A stretch of 64,000 bases of DNA from Phoma sp. XZ068. Its lineage: Eukaryota; Ascomycota; Dothideomycetes; Pleosporales; Didymellaceae. Each line of letters opens with the position of its first letter. The first letter of the stretch is position 1. The position numbers and the translations under genes were made by a program. The stretch lies in the NCBI GenBank assembly GCA_004835665.1, contig RBKR01000012.1, positions 558,001 to 622,000 on the forward strand, in the 5' to 3' direction. A model generated the notes under the pieces. It was not told the origin of the DNA. It saw only the letters and a program-made list of their open reading frames with translations, and did not search any database. Positions 19,962-29,197 of the stretch are shown in pieces.

Positions 19962-22900
19962 ATGGCTCCCGTCTCGTTTGCGCGCCAGGCGCAATCTGCA
20001 TCTCAGGTAGATCCCCATAGCTTCAGGCGCTGACGATTGCGGCTCCATGCTAATATTATACCTATCTAGACAAATGGCGCACCTCCATCCCTCTTCGGCA
20101 ACACACGCGCAACGAGCGCCTCTACATCGAGTGATCCTCTTCAACCCTTGCGCGCAATGGCCGACCGAGTAGGCAAAGAGGTTGAAAAGTTCGCTGAAAG
20201 GGTTGATCACTGGCACACACACGGAAAGGATAATTCCACTTCAAGATATCAGGCGACGGTCAAGATGGTCGGGCATTTTCGAGATTTCGCCGAATCCCAG
20301 GTCATAGAATTGAACCATACGAATGGTGCTGAGAACCAAGGGGCGCTTAATAAAAGTACACAACGTCGGGTACAGAAGATGGGAGAATCAACAAGCCAAG
20401 GCTCGTTCAACCAATCCTTCCAATCGATCGTCCCATCTGTCGAATCTAGCACTGCGCTCGACTCCGCAAGTGTTCAGGAATTGCGACAGTGGCAGGCCGA
20501 ATTGGCAACGTGGGACCTCCTTAGCATCATCATCGATCACTACCACCCCGAGCCCGGTACAGACGTCGAAGCAGAGAAGCGAGCGCAACTGGAGCAGATT
20601 GGCGGAAACACGCGGTACAGCCCGAATAGCGAGATCTGGGACCGGTTTTTGTTAGAAGACGATCAGGCGAAAGAGAAGGATCTGATTTTGCGTTGGTTGG
20701 AGGAGACTGCCCAAGACAGCGAAAGCGACATCGACTCGATCACTGCGGTGTTGGAAGAAAAGTCTGGCAAAGGCGCCAATACCTGGACGAGCGGGTGGCT
20801 GGATACCAAGTCGAAAATCAAACAGGAGAAGCGCATGCAAGGCACAGACCGACCCTTGAAGCCAGAAAGCACGAACTTGAAGACTACAGATCGATCACAG
20901 CAGCTGGTGACGCAACTAGATCCAGACGCCCCATCGCGCCAAAAGCGTGTACTCGAAAAGTCAGACGAATTCTATGAGAAGGCTCTCTGGTTGGTCTGTT
21001 ACGAGATGATGCGCCGCGGTGTCCCTTGGGCGGAGATCAGTGAATGGGCTCTAGAAAGGAACGAAGCATGGCGCGGCGTGAGCATAGGCGCAGCATACGA
21101 GTCGTATGCTCCGGGCAGCCCCAATGTCGCCGGCCCTACAGTTGGGTACTTGTTCCGGCGGATGTGTTTCTATGCTGCTCAGGGCACGCGACTACAGTAC
21201 GAAGGCGCCGTGTACGGCCTGTTGAGCGGAGATTTGGAAAAGGTCCGGGAGGTTGCTCGAACATGGGACGATCACCTATACGCACATTATAACGCGTTGC
21301 TGCTGTCACGATTCGATTCGTACTTGCAACGACAGTACCCGAGCCGAGTCACCCAAAGCCTAAGCCATAAGTTCGTGTTTCACGATGCTGTTGCAAACAT
21401 TGGGGACTGGTCAAACTCCCCCAGGACCGTCATCAACTCCTTGAAGCAGCACAAAGCCTCATCAGCTTTGGCAACTGCGCCCATCAAGCTCATCCAAGGC
21501 GCCTTGATCGGCCGAACGCTAGAGGAGCTCGTTCATAAAGTCGGGGTTGCTCTGGCCGAAATGCTGCAGAATGATGACCGACCTGGAAATCTTACAGTCC
21601 ACCCTGATTCACCAGAGAACGATCGAGGACCAAAGGCGGCGTCTGGAAAACCTACCGCCACTGCAGATCAATACTACCAGACACTCGCCGGCGACCCACA
21701 CGCCTTCCGCACACTGGTACATGTCTTCATCGCGCTTAGGGGAGGCTTGCACTTGTTGAAAGCAGAAGACAGGTCACAACGCTTGGTGATGGACAACGTT
21801 ATCGTGGCCTATATCGAATTCCTTCGCCTTGGCAAGCGTATCCAGCTCATCCCTCTCTATGCAGCGCAACTGGAGCAGACACGGCAATCCTACTGTCTGG
21901 CGCGCGTGCTTCCCGATATCAAGAACCGAGATGAACAAAGGAACTGCATCGCTCTGCTCGACTTGTACAGAGTCGACACGGTGGAAGTTGTTTCGCAGGG
22001 CTTCCTCCTCGCGTTCAACCACAGTGGTTTTATCCACTTCGACGAGGAAGGTAACTCTGTGATCACCAACCCCATCAAGCGTTTCCAGCTCCTCGAGTCA
22101 ACGGACTCGATGGATCAGAACAAGAAGGTTCTGTGGCCTGGCCTGCGAATCAAATCCAGGTTCGATGGTTTTGAGGTGGAGTCGAAGGATGAAGGCATCA
22201 TTGACGCCGTTTATTGGTACAACTATCTCAGTACGGAGACTGAGGAGACGTTTGAGCACCTCAAGAACGCATTGACAATCTTCCTTCGTAAGTACGGTTC
22301 TTGCAGATTGAAAGCTTGTGCTAATAAATACAGTCAACGGTCGCCTCGCAGCTGCCGAGAGGATGATCGAAGAGGTCAATGTTGAATCTCTCTCCCTGTC
22401 GAGAACTGAGGCTCTCTGCGGGTATCCCTTCGACTTCAACGTGGGTGGCGCCGAAGAGCAGGACGAGCGCGCGTTACACGCCCATCGCGAAACGCTCTCA
22501 CGCGAAGCGCGAAGCAGAATGCCTGTGTCACAACTCCCTGATGCAGAGCAGCATGAGCAGATCGTGTATCACCTGAGAGCACGCAGCGCGCCGTACTACG
22601 ACCTCCAACAGATCGTCCGCATTATTGCAATGTTCCGCGACTGGCGTTCCAAAGAACAGGAGTTGATTGAGTACGTTGACACCTCGTCCGATCCTTGAAT
22701 ACCTTACTTACACTCTACAGCAACCGAACACAACCTACAAAAGTCAACACCAAACCAATTAAGGAACTTCTCGAGAATATCACCACTGTCTTCGACAGCC
22801 TCATCCCCTCTCTCGCCGAATCTCACGCCGCCGACACAGCCGACACTATCAACCTGAAGCGCGCCTACGTTCCCGAAATCATCATCACCTACCTCTCCGT

Positions 22901-23171
22901 TCTGCAGACCGCATCCTTCCTCCTGAACCGCGACACCGCCATCAAGGCCATGGAGATTGCGAATCTAGTCGCCGACCCGGATCGCGAGTGGCTGCAAGAG
23001 CTGTTCCTCAAGACTGGGCGCATGAGCGAGTTGGTGCAGACACTAGCCAAGGTCAGCCAGGCGATGCTGAATCTCAACGAGTTCGACGGCAAGAAGAAGG
23101 AGACGAAGAAGAGGGGGAGCAAGGGCGAGACGTTGAGGATTTGGGATCTGAATGCCAATAACCGGGTCTAG
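19962..23171 (+). CDS. nup84: Nuclear pore complex scaffold protein Nup84/Nup107
   Basis: Scaffold nucleoporin of the Y-shaped (Nup84/Nup107-160) complex. Exons: 19962-20006, 20070-22287, 22334-22670 and 22721-23171, 1016 aa. Exon 1 encodes MAPVSFARQAQSASQ. The alpha-helical body has recognisable family stretches: LRQWQAELATWDLLSIIIDHY, YEKALWLVCYEMMRRGVPW, GLLSGDLEKVREVARTWDDHLYAHYNALLLSRF, and LVHVFIALRGGLHLL. The C-terminal domain, which contacts Nup133, carries REWLQELFLKTGRMSELVQTLAKVSQ. All three introns are short and keep frame. The basic C-terminus (KKKETKKRGSKGE) precedes a convergent gene only 164 bp away. Confidence 0.94.
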
Positions 23172-23335
23172 GAGGCTGGGTTGCAGAGGATCGGCGTTGC
23201 GAGGTGGAAAGCGGTGGATGCATTTTGTCATGAGGCGTTAGGTTAGGATGGGACAGAGGCATGGCGGTGGAATAGTACTGAATGGTTGCATTGCATAGGA
23301 ATAGGAACTACGATGGTTTCGAATCCAACTCGTAC

Positions 23336-24652
23336 TCACGATACTACTTCGACGTTGATGCTCGGCACCGTTGCGTTTTGCTCTCCACCCAGCATCAAGG
23401 CTCTCCGCCCCTGAACTGCCAGCGCAACACCACTAACAGCCATGACGTTCAGCCTCTCCACACAGTCCTCCCCCGGACACGCCAGCCCCAGCACAACAGC
23501 CCAGATAGCATCCCACGACGCACCCAGCGCAGGCATCTCACAATTCGCAACCAACGGCAGCGCAAAAAGCCCACACGTCCACAACGCCCACATCCTCCAC
23601 GTCGTCTTATCCGCCTCCAAGTCCCTCAGAAATAGCGTGCGTCCCGCCACCAGCACCCCAAACGACGTGGTGACAACATACGCTCCCACACCCAGCCCGA
23701 AAAACGCAGGACACAGAACCGAGCACACCACAACCGGCACAGCAACACTCCACCTACACGTCGCGTCTCCCAGGACTATCGGCGCCGAGCGTCTCCCCCG
23801 CGCCGCATCACCCGCCGCATCTTTGATATCGCAGATATGCTGAGTGACGAACATAACGCCCGTTACAACCGCAATCCACACGTACGCATCCCTCGTAAGA
23901 CCGTGCTCCGCACCAACCATAATACCCAGCGCAATGGCGGAATACAATCCATACCCTATAGCAATCAACCCATTGCGTAGAAGAAGCGATTCATCGCATC
24001 CACGGAGATCGTTGTACATCCACTGCATTGCAAGCAGGGCGAGGGTTTCATTGCTCACGGACGCGCAGTACGATAATACGAGGACGATGGGGACGAACGC
24101 GAGGTTCACGCGGCGGGCTGTCTCGAGGGAGATTCTTCCCGCTGGAATAGGGCGGTGCGGTTTGTTGATGCGATCTTCCTCGACGGCGGAGGGGGTGCGT
24201 TGGTTGGAGATGTTGAAGATGAGGAGGTTGGTCCAGATGAGGAGGAGGGAGTGGGGGATGCGGAGGAGGGTGTTGGGGAGCGAGGGGGAGGCGTTGGATG
24301 TTAAGATGGGCCCGGAGAGGGCGCCGAAGAGGCCGAAGAGGACGGTGGGGATGGCGAAGGTGGGGAAGTCGGAGGCTGTGAAGAGGTAGAGCGTTTTGAG
24401 GAAGGAGGAGACGTGGTAGATGCGCTCGAAGATGGAGACGATGCGTTGGGTGAGGAGCGGTGTTTCTTTTGTTTCGTTGTGTGGTGTGCTCCAGAGCTTG
24501 GTGAGGTGTGATGGGAGAGTCTTGAGGAAGGAGGTAGTGTGGTAGATTGTCTCGAGGAAGTTCACAATCTCTTGAGCGACGATACGAGTCTCTGAAGGAG
24601 ATTGGTTGAAGGAGGAGGCCTTCGCAGGCATCTGAGGCTGTGTCTGAACCAT
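23336..24652 (-). CDS. UbiA-superfamily membrane protein, terpene-cyclase/prenyltransferase-like, 438 aa
   Basis: Single-exon integral membrane protein of the UbiA fold. The first Asp-rich motif lies at residues 150-173 (NQRTPSAVEEDRINKPHRPI...GR), and the second is DIKDAAGDAARGRRSAP; both would bind Mg2+ and a diphosphate. Between them is WMYNDLRGCDES...RNGLIAIGYGLYSAIALG. The pattern (FTASDFPTFAIPTVLFG start, NQR..S..ED.INKPHRP) resembles fungal UbiA-type membrane terpene cyclases such as the fumagillin-pathway enzyme more than CoQ2 or COX10, though that is recall without alignment. Roughly eight or nine hydrophobic helices follow residue 90. The N-terminus carries a 42-residue-period duplication. 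No other terpene-pathway gene lies beside it, so product and substrate are unknown. Confidence 0.82.
   Translation of the reverse strand: MVQTQPQMPAKASSFNQSPSETRIVAQEIVNFLETIYHTTSFLKTLPSHLTKLWSTPHNETKETPLLTQRIVSIFERIYHVSSFLKTLYLFTASDFPTFAIPTVLFGLFGALSGPILTSNASPSLPNTLLRIPHSLLLIWTNLLIFNISNQRTPSAVEEDRINKPHRPIPAGRISLETARRVNLAFVPIVLVLSYCASVSNETLALLAMQWMYNDLRGCDESLLLRNGLIAIGYGLYSAIALGIMVGAEHGLTRDAYVWIAVVTGVMFVTQHICDIKDAAGDAARGRRSAPIVLGDATCRWSVAVPVVVCSVLCPAFFGLGVGAYVVTTSFGVLVAGRTLFLRDLEADKTTWRMWALWTCGLFALPLVANCEMPALGASWDAIWAVVLGLACPGEDCVERLNVMAVSGVALAVQGRRALMLGGEQNATVPSINVEVVS
24389..24568 (-). repeat. Intragenic tandem duplication (42-codon period) in the UbiA-like gene
   Basis: Residues 29-46 (IVNFLETIYHTTSFLKTL, 24515-24568) and 71-88 (IVSIFERIYHVSSFLKTL, 24389-24442) match at about 13 of 18 positions, offset by 42 residues (126 bp). 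The DNA is also similar (ATCTACCAC and TCCTTCCTCAA in both). This suggests duplication of the segment ahead of the first membrane helix. Confidence 0.75.
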
Positions 24653-26591
24653 GTTGGTAATAGATGTGATTGTATTTGTCTCTGAATATAGGATATGACC
24701 TACCTTTTATCCTGATTGCTGCTTTATGTTCGAGCACATCCTCGCTGAATCCGAGACCCCAGTCTATGAAGGATAGCTCTAAAACGACATGGCCGTGTCG
24801 GTGAAGACGCTCCCCAATGCAGAATATCTGCACGCATTGAGTGGAAGGCTCCATAGTATTGCACAAACTCCCCTATCACAAAGCTTGCTGTGTAAATTCA
24901 GCAAGCCACCAGTCCGTTGCACAGAGCCTCAGCCTCGCAGCTTAAACGGATTCACCGTGTGTGCGTCGAAAAATAGGTTTCTCAGCTCGGTTGCTGAGCA
25001 ATTCATGCTTCGATGTAGCGGCCCGCACGTGGCTGGCGGAAGACTAGCCAGGAGTGGATTAGTGATGACTATATTGGGCCAAGCTGACCCAAACCTTCGG
25101 CCACTCCATCTGCAGACGAATGCTAGTTGTCGAAGCGCGACGCTCGTGTCCAGTCGCTGAACAATAACTGCTGGCGCGTTGTTTGCTGTTGGTGTTGTAA
25201 GTTTATGCCATCACATGCTTAGTTTATTTGTTCGTATGCTCGTTTTCGCAGAAACATTGCCGTCTGCTGCCAGCTGGACGCTCCGAAGTAGGCGCACTAC
25301 TTGCTGGCGGGTCCTTGGTTTCAATGAGGGGTATGACGTTTGTCGAATGATTTGCACATTTCCAAGCTCTTGGATGCCATGCCAACAATGCTTGAGGACG
25401 ATGTTGAGCCGTTGGACTTGGCTCCATTTCTCCGTCCACGTGACAAGGGTCCATCTCGCTCTGGCTGGACCGTCAACGGTCCTAAGATGACGGGCCGATA
25501 GATTGCATCTGTGAGGCGCCATTTGCGGGATTTGACGCGCATGTCGACGCTTGGGCGGCGACTGGCAAGGAGCAACCTGAGCAGGTGTTCATTTGAGGTA
25601 TTCAACATCAGACTGGTCATGAGTAGTCAGCACGTTCGCCTTGCTATCTCCCAGCAAACAATGCCATGGCGGCAACGCTGTTTGAACGAATGGGTCACAA
25701 GCCCCGCTAGCCAGCGCACGGAATGCCGTCTCTAGCTAAGCGGGTCCGCGGGGCTGGGCCTCATCGGTTGCGACTGTGGATGCAGATGGGGAAGGTGGTC
25801 ATACAAAGGCATGGTGAGAAGTCGATGTATATTGCGGTGAATGAGATGATGCAGGAGCAATTGGGATGCTGTCGGGGCTGGTGAGCTTGTTTAGATGCTG
25901 TGCTCGCTGTTTGACCTCCCGCGCTAGAAGGCACGGGAGAAACAGCAGATCTAACCGCCGTTTCACAGCCAAAGTGTTGCGCGCGGCTGTTCGGACGGAG
26001 CATGGGTTTGCAACCGCAGGGTCCAAAAGCAGAGGGATTGGTGGGGATCGGCCTCGTTTGGACGTGCGCGCATCTCTCTTGGTCGAGTGTGCCGCTGCAC
26101 ATGCAGGCACAGGTGGCAGCAGCACAATAAAGAGCGGTCGGCCGCCCCTTTGTGCAGGCGCGAGACGTCGACGAGGGAGATTATCGAGGGCCGAGGCCTC
26201 TGCCAATCCGACTAGACGCTGCGGTGGCTTGTCTTGCAGTACCAGCAACTCGTCGTCATCCGCCGCGCTCTGCTCCACCACGGTACCGGACTACCTGGCC
26301 CGTGGCCGCGCCTGCACGAAACACTCGTGCGCCTCCCTTTGCGCACCCACCGCGATTGACTGTCCATGAACCTGCAATCGCTCTGTAATCGCTCTGCAAT
26401 CGCCCCTGGCTGTCTTTTGTCGAGGCTGCAATGACTCTCCAAACCGCGCAGTGTGATTGTGCTGTACACCTTGTCGACCGGCGCCTCTCCACCCCCGTTG
26501 CCGCGCACGCGAGCGATATCTTAGACCGCGGCCTCCTATAGCTGTAGAGCTGTGCTGCACCGCGCGCCGATTTATTCCGCCTGCCACCGGC
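24653..26591. other. Long intergenic region (1.9 kb)
   Basis: Lies between divergent genes. Open frames are numerous but short, overlap on both strands and show no family features. A short 11-bp tandem repeat sits at 26372-26404. No tRNA or mobile element recognised. It probably holds long 5' UTRs and promoters. Confidence 0.5.
26372..26404 (+). repeat. Three copies of an 11-bp tandem repeat
   Basis: Units CTGCAATCGCT, CTGTAATCGCT and CTGCAATCGCC lie head to tail about 190 bp before the ATG of the next gene. No function is evident. Confidence 0.8.
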
Positions 26592-28124
26592 ATGTCGTGG
26601 TTCCTGCGTGGAGTCCAAGTAGGTTGTCGTGATGCTTACGTGCTGACGTCTGCTAATGTCTGGCAGAGCGCCATTTTCCACTACGCTTCATGCGCGCCAT
26701 GCACCGGCTACACCGACGGCAGGAAGAGGCGGAGAGAGGCCAAGCGGGCGAGGAAGGCCAGAGAGAAGCTGGTGCTGGAGGAGCCCGAGACGTACCACCA
26801 CCCGGAACCTACTGGGACCAACCCGTACTGGGGCGAGGAGATCGCGCTGGGCCCCGGACCGCCGCCGCGACGAGCGCGCAGGACGAACACTGGCAGCACG
26901 CGAGGCCCGGCCAAGGTGGGGTTGCAGAGCACGGTCGTCAGCCAGAACGGAAGCAGCCTGGACGGGGATCGAGCCAACGATCTGCGCCTAAGCGACGACA
27001 CCCTCGACGACGACACGTGGAACCTGAAGCGCTACCAGAGGGAGGACGAGGAGCTGTGGGGGCTCGATGAAGCGCCCGTTCCCGTGCAGCAGACGACGTC
27101 TGGGTCGTCGTCGAGCGGCCTGGGCAGCGTGCTGGGGTATAAGATGAGCAGGCCAGCCACGTCGCGGTCAGGAAGCTACTACTCGGCGCGCGCACCGCCT
27201 GTCAACGACCTGCACCCGCCCGTCGTGAGCCTGCCATCTGCAGATGTTGCCGACAACCGCTGGATGCTGCAGCCCCCGCCCAAAGCTAGTGTCATGGCCG
27301 GGAAAGAGCGAGCAACCCACAGGAGCCGCAGCGGCAGCGGCGCAAGCAGTCGCGTGGAGCTGAGCCTTCAGCGACAGGTTAGCACTCGCCAGCTGATGCA
27401 CAGACTGGAGCGAGGCCAGACGCAGGAGCTGCCCTCCATCACCCCTCAGGGCTCATACACGGATCTCGTCTCCAGCCAGCGCCGCAACAGGAGCAGAACA
27501 CCCCAGCCACGCCCGTCCTCCTCCACCGGCTCAAGGAAGCGCCGCGACACTGCCATTGCCCTGAACAGGACGGACACGACCGAGTCGCAGACCTCAATCA
27601 TGAGGGGCCGGGCCATTCCACCAGCCTCACGCAGCGCCTCGGTACGACAGAACCGCCCCATGCTCTCCACCGTGGTATCCAGTGGCTCCGGCGCAAACGG
27701 ATCTCCACCTGATCTGCATGGCACCGACGAGAACGCACTTCCCCACAGACCACAGCAAGCACACTACCGCCTTGCAACACAATCCTCCGACTCTCTCCCC
27801 GCGCCGCGCGCCACGATCCACCGCGAACGCGCCCCCCTCAACTCGTCCGACCTCTCCTCGCTCAACTGCCTGCAAGACACCGTCTCGCCCCGCGCCCTGC
27901 TCAACTCGCGCTTCGTCTCCGCCCCGCTGGTAGAAGCAAAGATCCGCCTGCCCCCGTCTCAAGACGACCTAGCCACGAGTGCACGAGACGAGTGGAACGG
28001 CAATGGAATCAGCATGTCGCGAGGCTGGAGCGAGGTCAGAAATGAAGAGCCCATGCGCGCCCCGTTTGACAGCCAAGGCGAGGTGCAGCGCGATCCAAGA
28101 CTGAGATGGAGTGTTGACTTTTAA
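26592..28124 (+). CDS. Conserved fungal protein of unknown function, 494 aa
   Basis: Exons 26592-26618 and 26667-28124. The 48-nt intron (GTAGGT donor, TGCTAAT branch, GGCAG acceptor) has no stop and keeps frame, so an unspliced reading looks open even further upstream; splicing gives the sensible start MSWFLRGVQ|SAIFHYASCAPCTGYTDGRK. That N-terminus, with a short hydrophobic stretch and paired Cys followed by a strongly basic cluster (RKRRREAKRARKAR), looks conserved. An NPYWGEEIALGPGPPPRR motif follows. The remainder is Ser/Arg/Pro-rich and disordered, with SRS-type phosphorylation patterns, and ends DPRLRWSVDF. No named domain recognised. The Cys pair could suit lipidation, but that is speculation. 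Confidence 0.78.
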   Translation: MSWFLRGVQVGCRDAYVLTSANVWQSAIFHYASCAPCTGYTDGRKRRREAKRARKAREKLVLEEPETYHHPEPTGTNPYWGEEIALGPGPPPRRARRTNTGSTRGPAKVGLQSTVVSQNGSSLDGDRANDLRLSDDTLDDDTWNLKRYQREDEELWGLDEAPVPVQQTTSGSSSSGLGSVLGYKMSRPATSRSGSYYSARAPPVNDLHPPVVSLPSADVADNRWMLQPPPKASVMAGKERATHRSRSGSGASSRVELSLQRQVSTRQLMHRLERGQTQELPSITPQGSYTDLVSSQRRNRSRTPQPRPSSSTGSRKRRDTAIALNRTDTTESQTSIMRGRAIPPASRSASVRQNRPMLSTVVSSGSGANGSPPDLHGTDENALPHRPQQAHYRLATQSSDSLPAPRATIHRERAPLNSSDLSSLNCLQDTVSPRALLNSRFVSAPLVEAKIRLPPSQDDLATSARDEWNGNGISMSRGWSEVRNEEPMRAPFDSQGEVQRDPRLRWSVDF

Positions 28125-28440
28125 TCGTCAAGGATTGGAAGGACGACCGTATCACTGTGGTCATCATCACCATCATCATCATCGTTTGCATGATATGATA
28201 CTCTGCATGTTTTTACTTTGCATAGCGATTTCTCCTTCTTCTTCTTCCTTCTTTTCCACTTTTTTCTTCGAGTTGGCTTGTTGTTGGTTTGTTCACACTT
28301 AGCGAGCATCTTGTCTGCTTTCTGCGTTTTTTTTGGGGAGCACGAAGTGTTACGACTCCTGGCGTTTTGGATGGATCGGATTGAATTGAATTGCAGGTCT
28401 GGGAGCGGATTCTGGGTTGGGCTGCTTGGGTTGAACTGAA

Positions 28441-28459
28441 CTGGACTGGACTGGACTGG
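28441..28459 (+). repeat. CTGGA pentanucleotide microsatellite
   Basis: About four head-to-tail CTGGA units, preceded by related GAACTGAA sequence. A simple repeat in 3' flanking DNA. Confidence 0.8.
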
Positions 28460-28638
28460 GGGCTTGGATAGTGCATCCATGCAGTACAGAAAGAAAGAAA
28501 GGAAGAGGTGCATTCTCATTGGTTTTGTCCTTTTGTGCTTCTTTTTGTTATTCGCCTTCTGCGCGTTGAGCGTGTTCTACGCTGAAATCAGTGCGGCCGG
28601 AGCAGTGCGTGTAGGGATATATGTTCTGTTTCTTTTTT

Positions 28639-29037
28639 TTTCTATCCACGTTTCTGTTCTAGCATTAGGTGGATAGTGCAAAGTACAAAAGAAGCAAGGG
28701 AGTGTGCATGTATTTATTACATGGCAAAAAGCTCGCAAGGACTTGCAAGGATTGACGAAACGGGAAAAGCTGAAAAACCCGTAAAGTCCATGAAATAAAA
28801 TAAAAATAAATACAAAACTAAGTTGAAATACTACATTTACTCTTGTCCTTGTATTCTTTTTCTTATCTCTCTTCTTGTTGACGTTCTAGCGTTACGTGGG
28901 TGCGAAGTGCAAAGTGCAAAGTGCAAAGTGCAAAGTGCAAAGTATAAAAGAAGGAAGGGAGTGTGCATGTATACATTGAATAAAAATAAGTAAATACGAA
29001 AACTAAACTTAAATACTACAACATGTTTACTCCGTCC
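28639..29037 (+). repeat. Imperfect direct duplication in 3' flanking DNA
   Basis: Block A (28639-28717 plus 28792-28847) is echoed by block B (28869-28977 plus 28979-29037). Shared landmarks in the same order: GTTCTAGC, GTGCAAAGTA, AAAAGAAG, AAGGGAGTGTGCATGTAT, AAATACAAAAC-like and AAATACTACA. Block A has about 75 bp between its two halves that block B lacks, and block B carries an expanded heptamer array. Confidence 0.7.
28907..28941 (+). repeat. Five-copy GTGCAAA heptamer array
   Basis: Five perfect GTGCAAA units, then a degenerate sixth (GTATAAA). The matching place in the upstream copy (28676-28682) has a single unit, so the array appears to have expanded after the duplication. Confidence 0.9.
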
Positions 29038-29197
29038 ATGCTCTTTCCTTGAACGCGCTGAACGCCGTGACTAGTTGGTATGATATGGTATATCCCTTCC
29101 TTTTTGTTTAATGTGACAGACAACAGATAGATAGACAACAGAATATCCGCCCTGATGATAGGGTGAATGGACGAGGGTGAGGATGACAACCAACAAG

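Larger units (their letters stand above)
28125..29197. other. Repeat-rich intergenic region between convergent genes
   Basis: About 1.1 kb of 3' flank, AT-rich by local standards. It holds a CAT-type triplet run (about 28161-28183), a CTGGA pentamer array, a GTGCAAA heptamer array and an imperfect direct duplication. No coding sequence supported. Confidence 0.7.
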
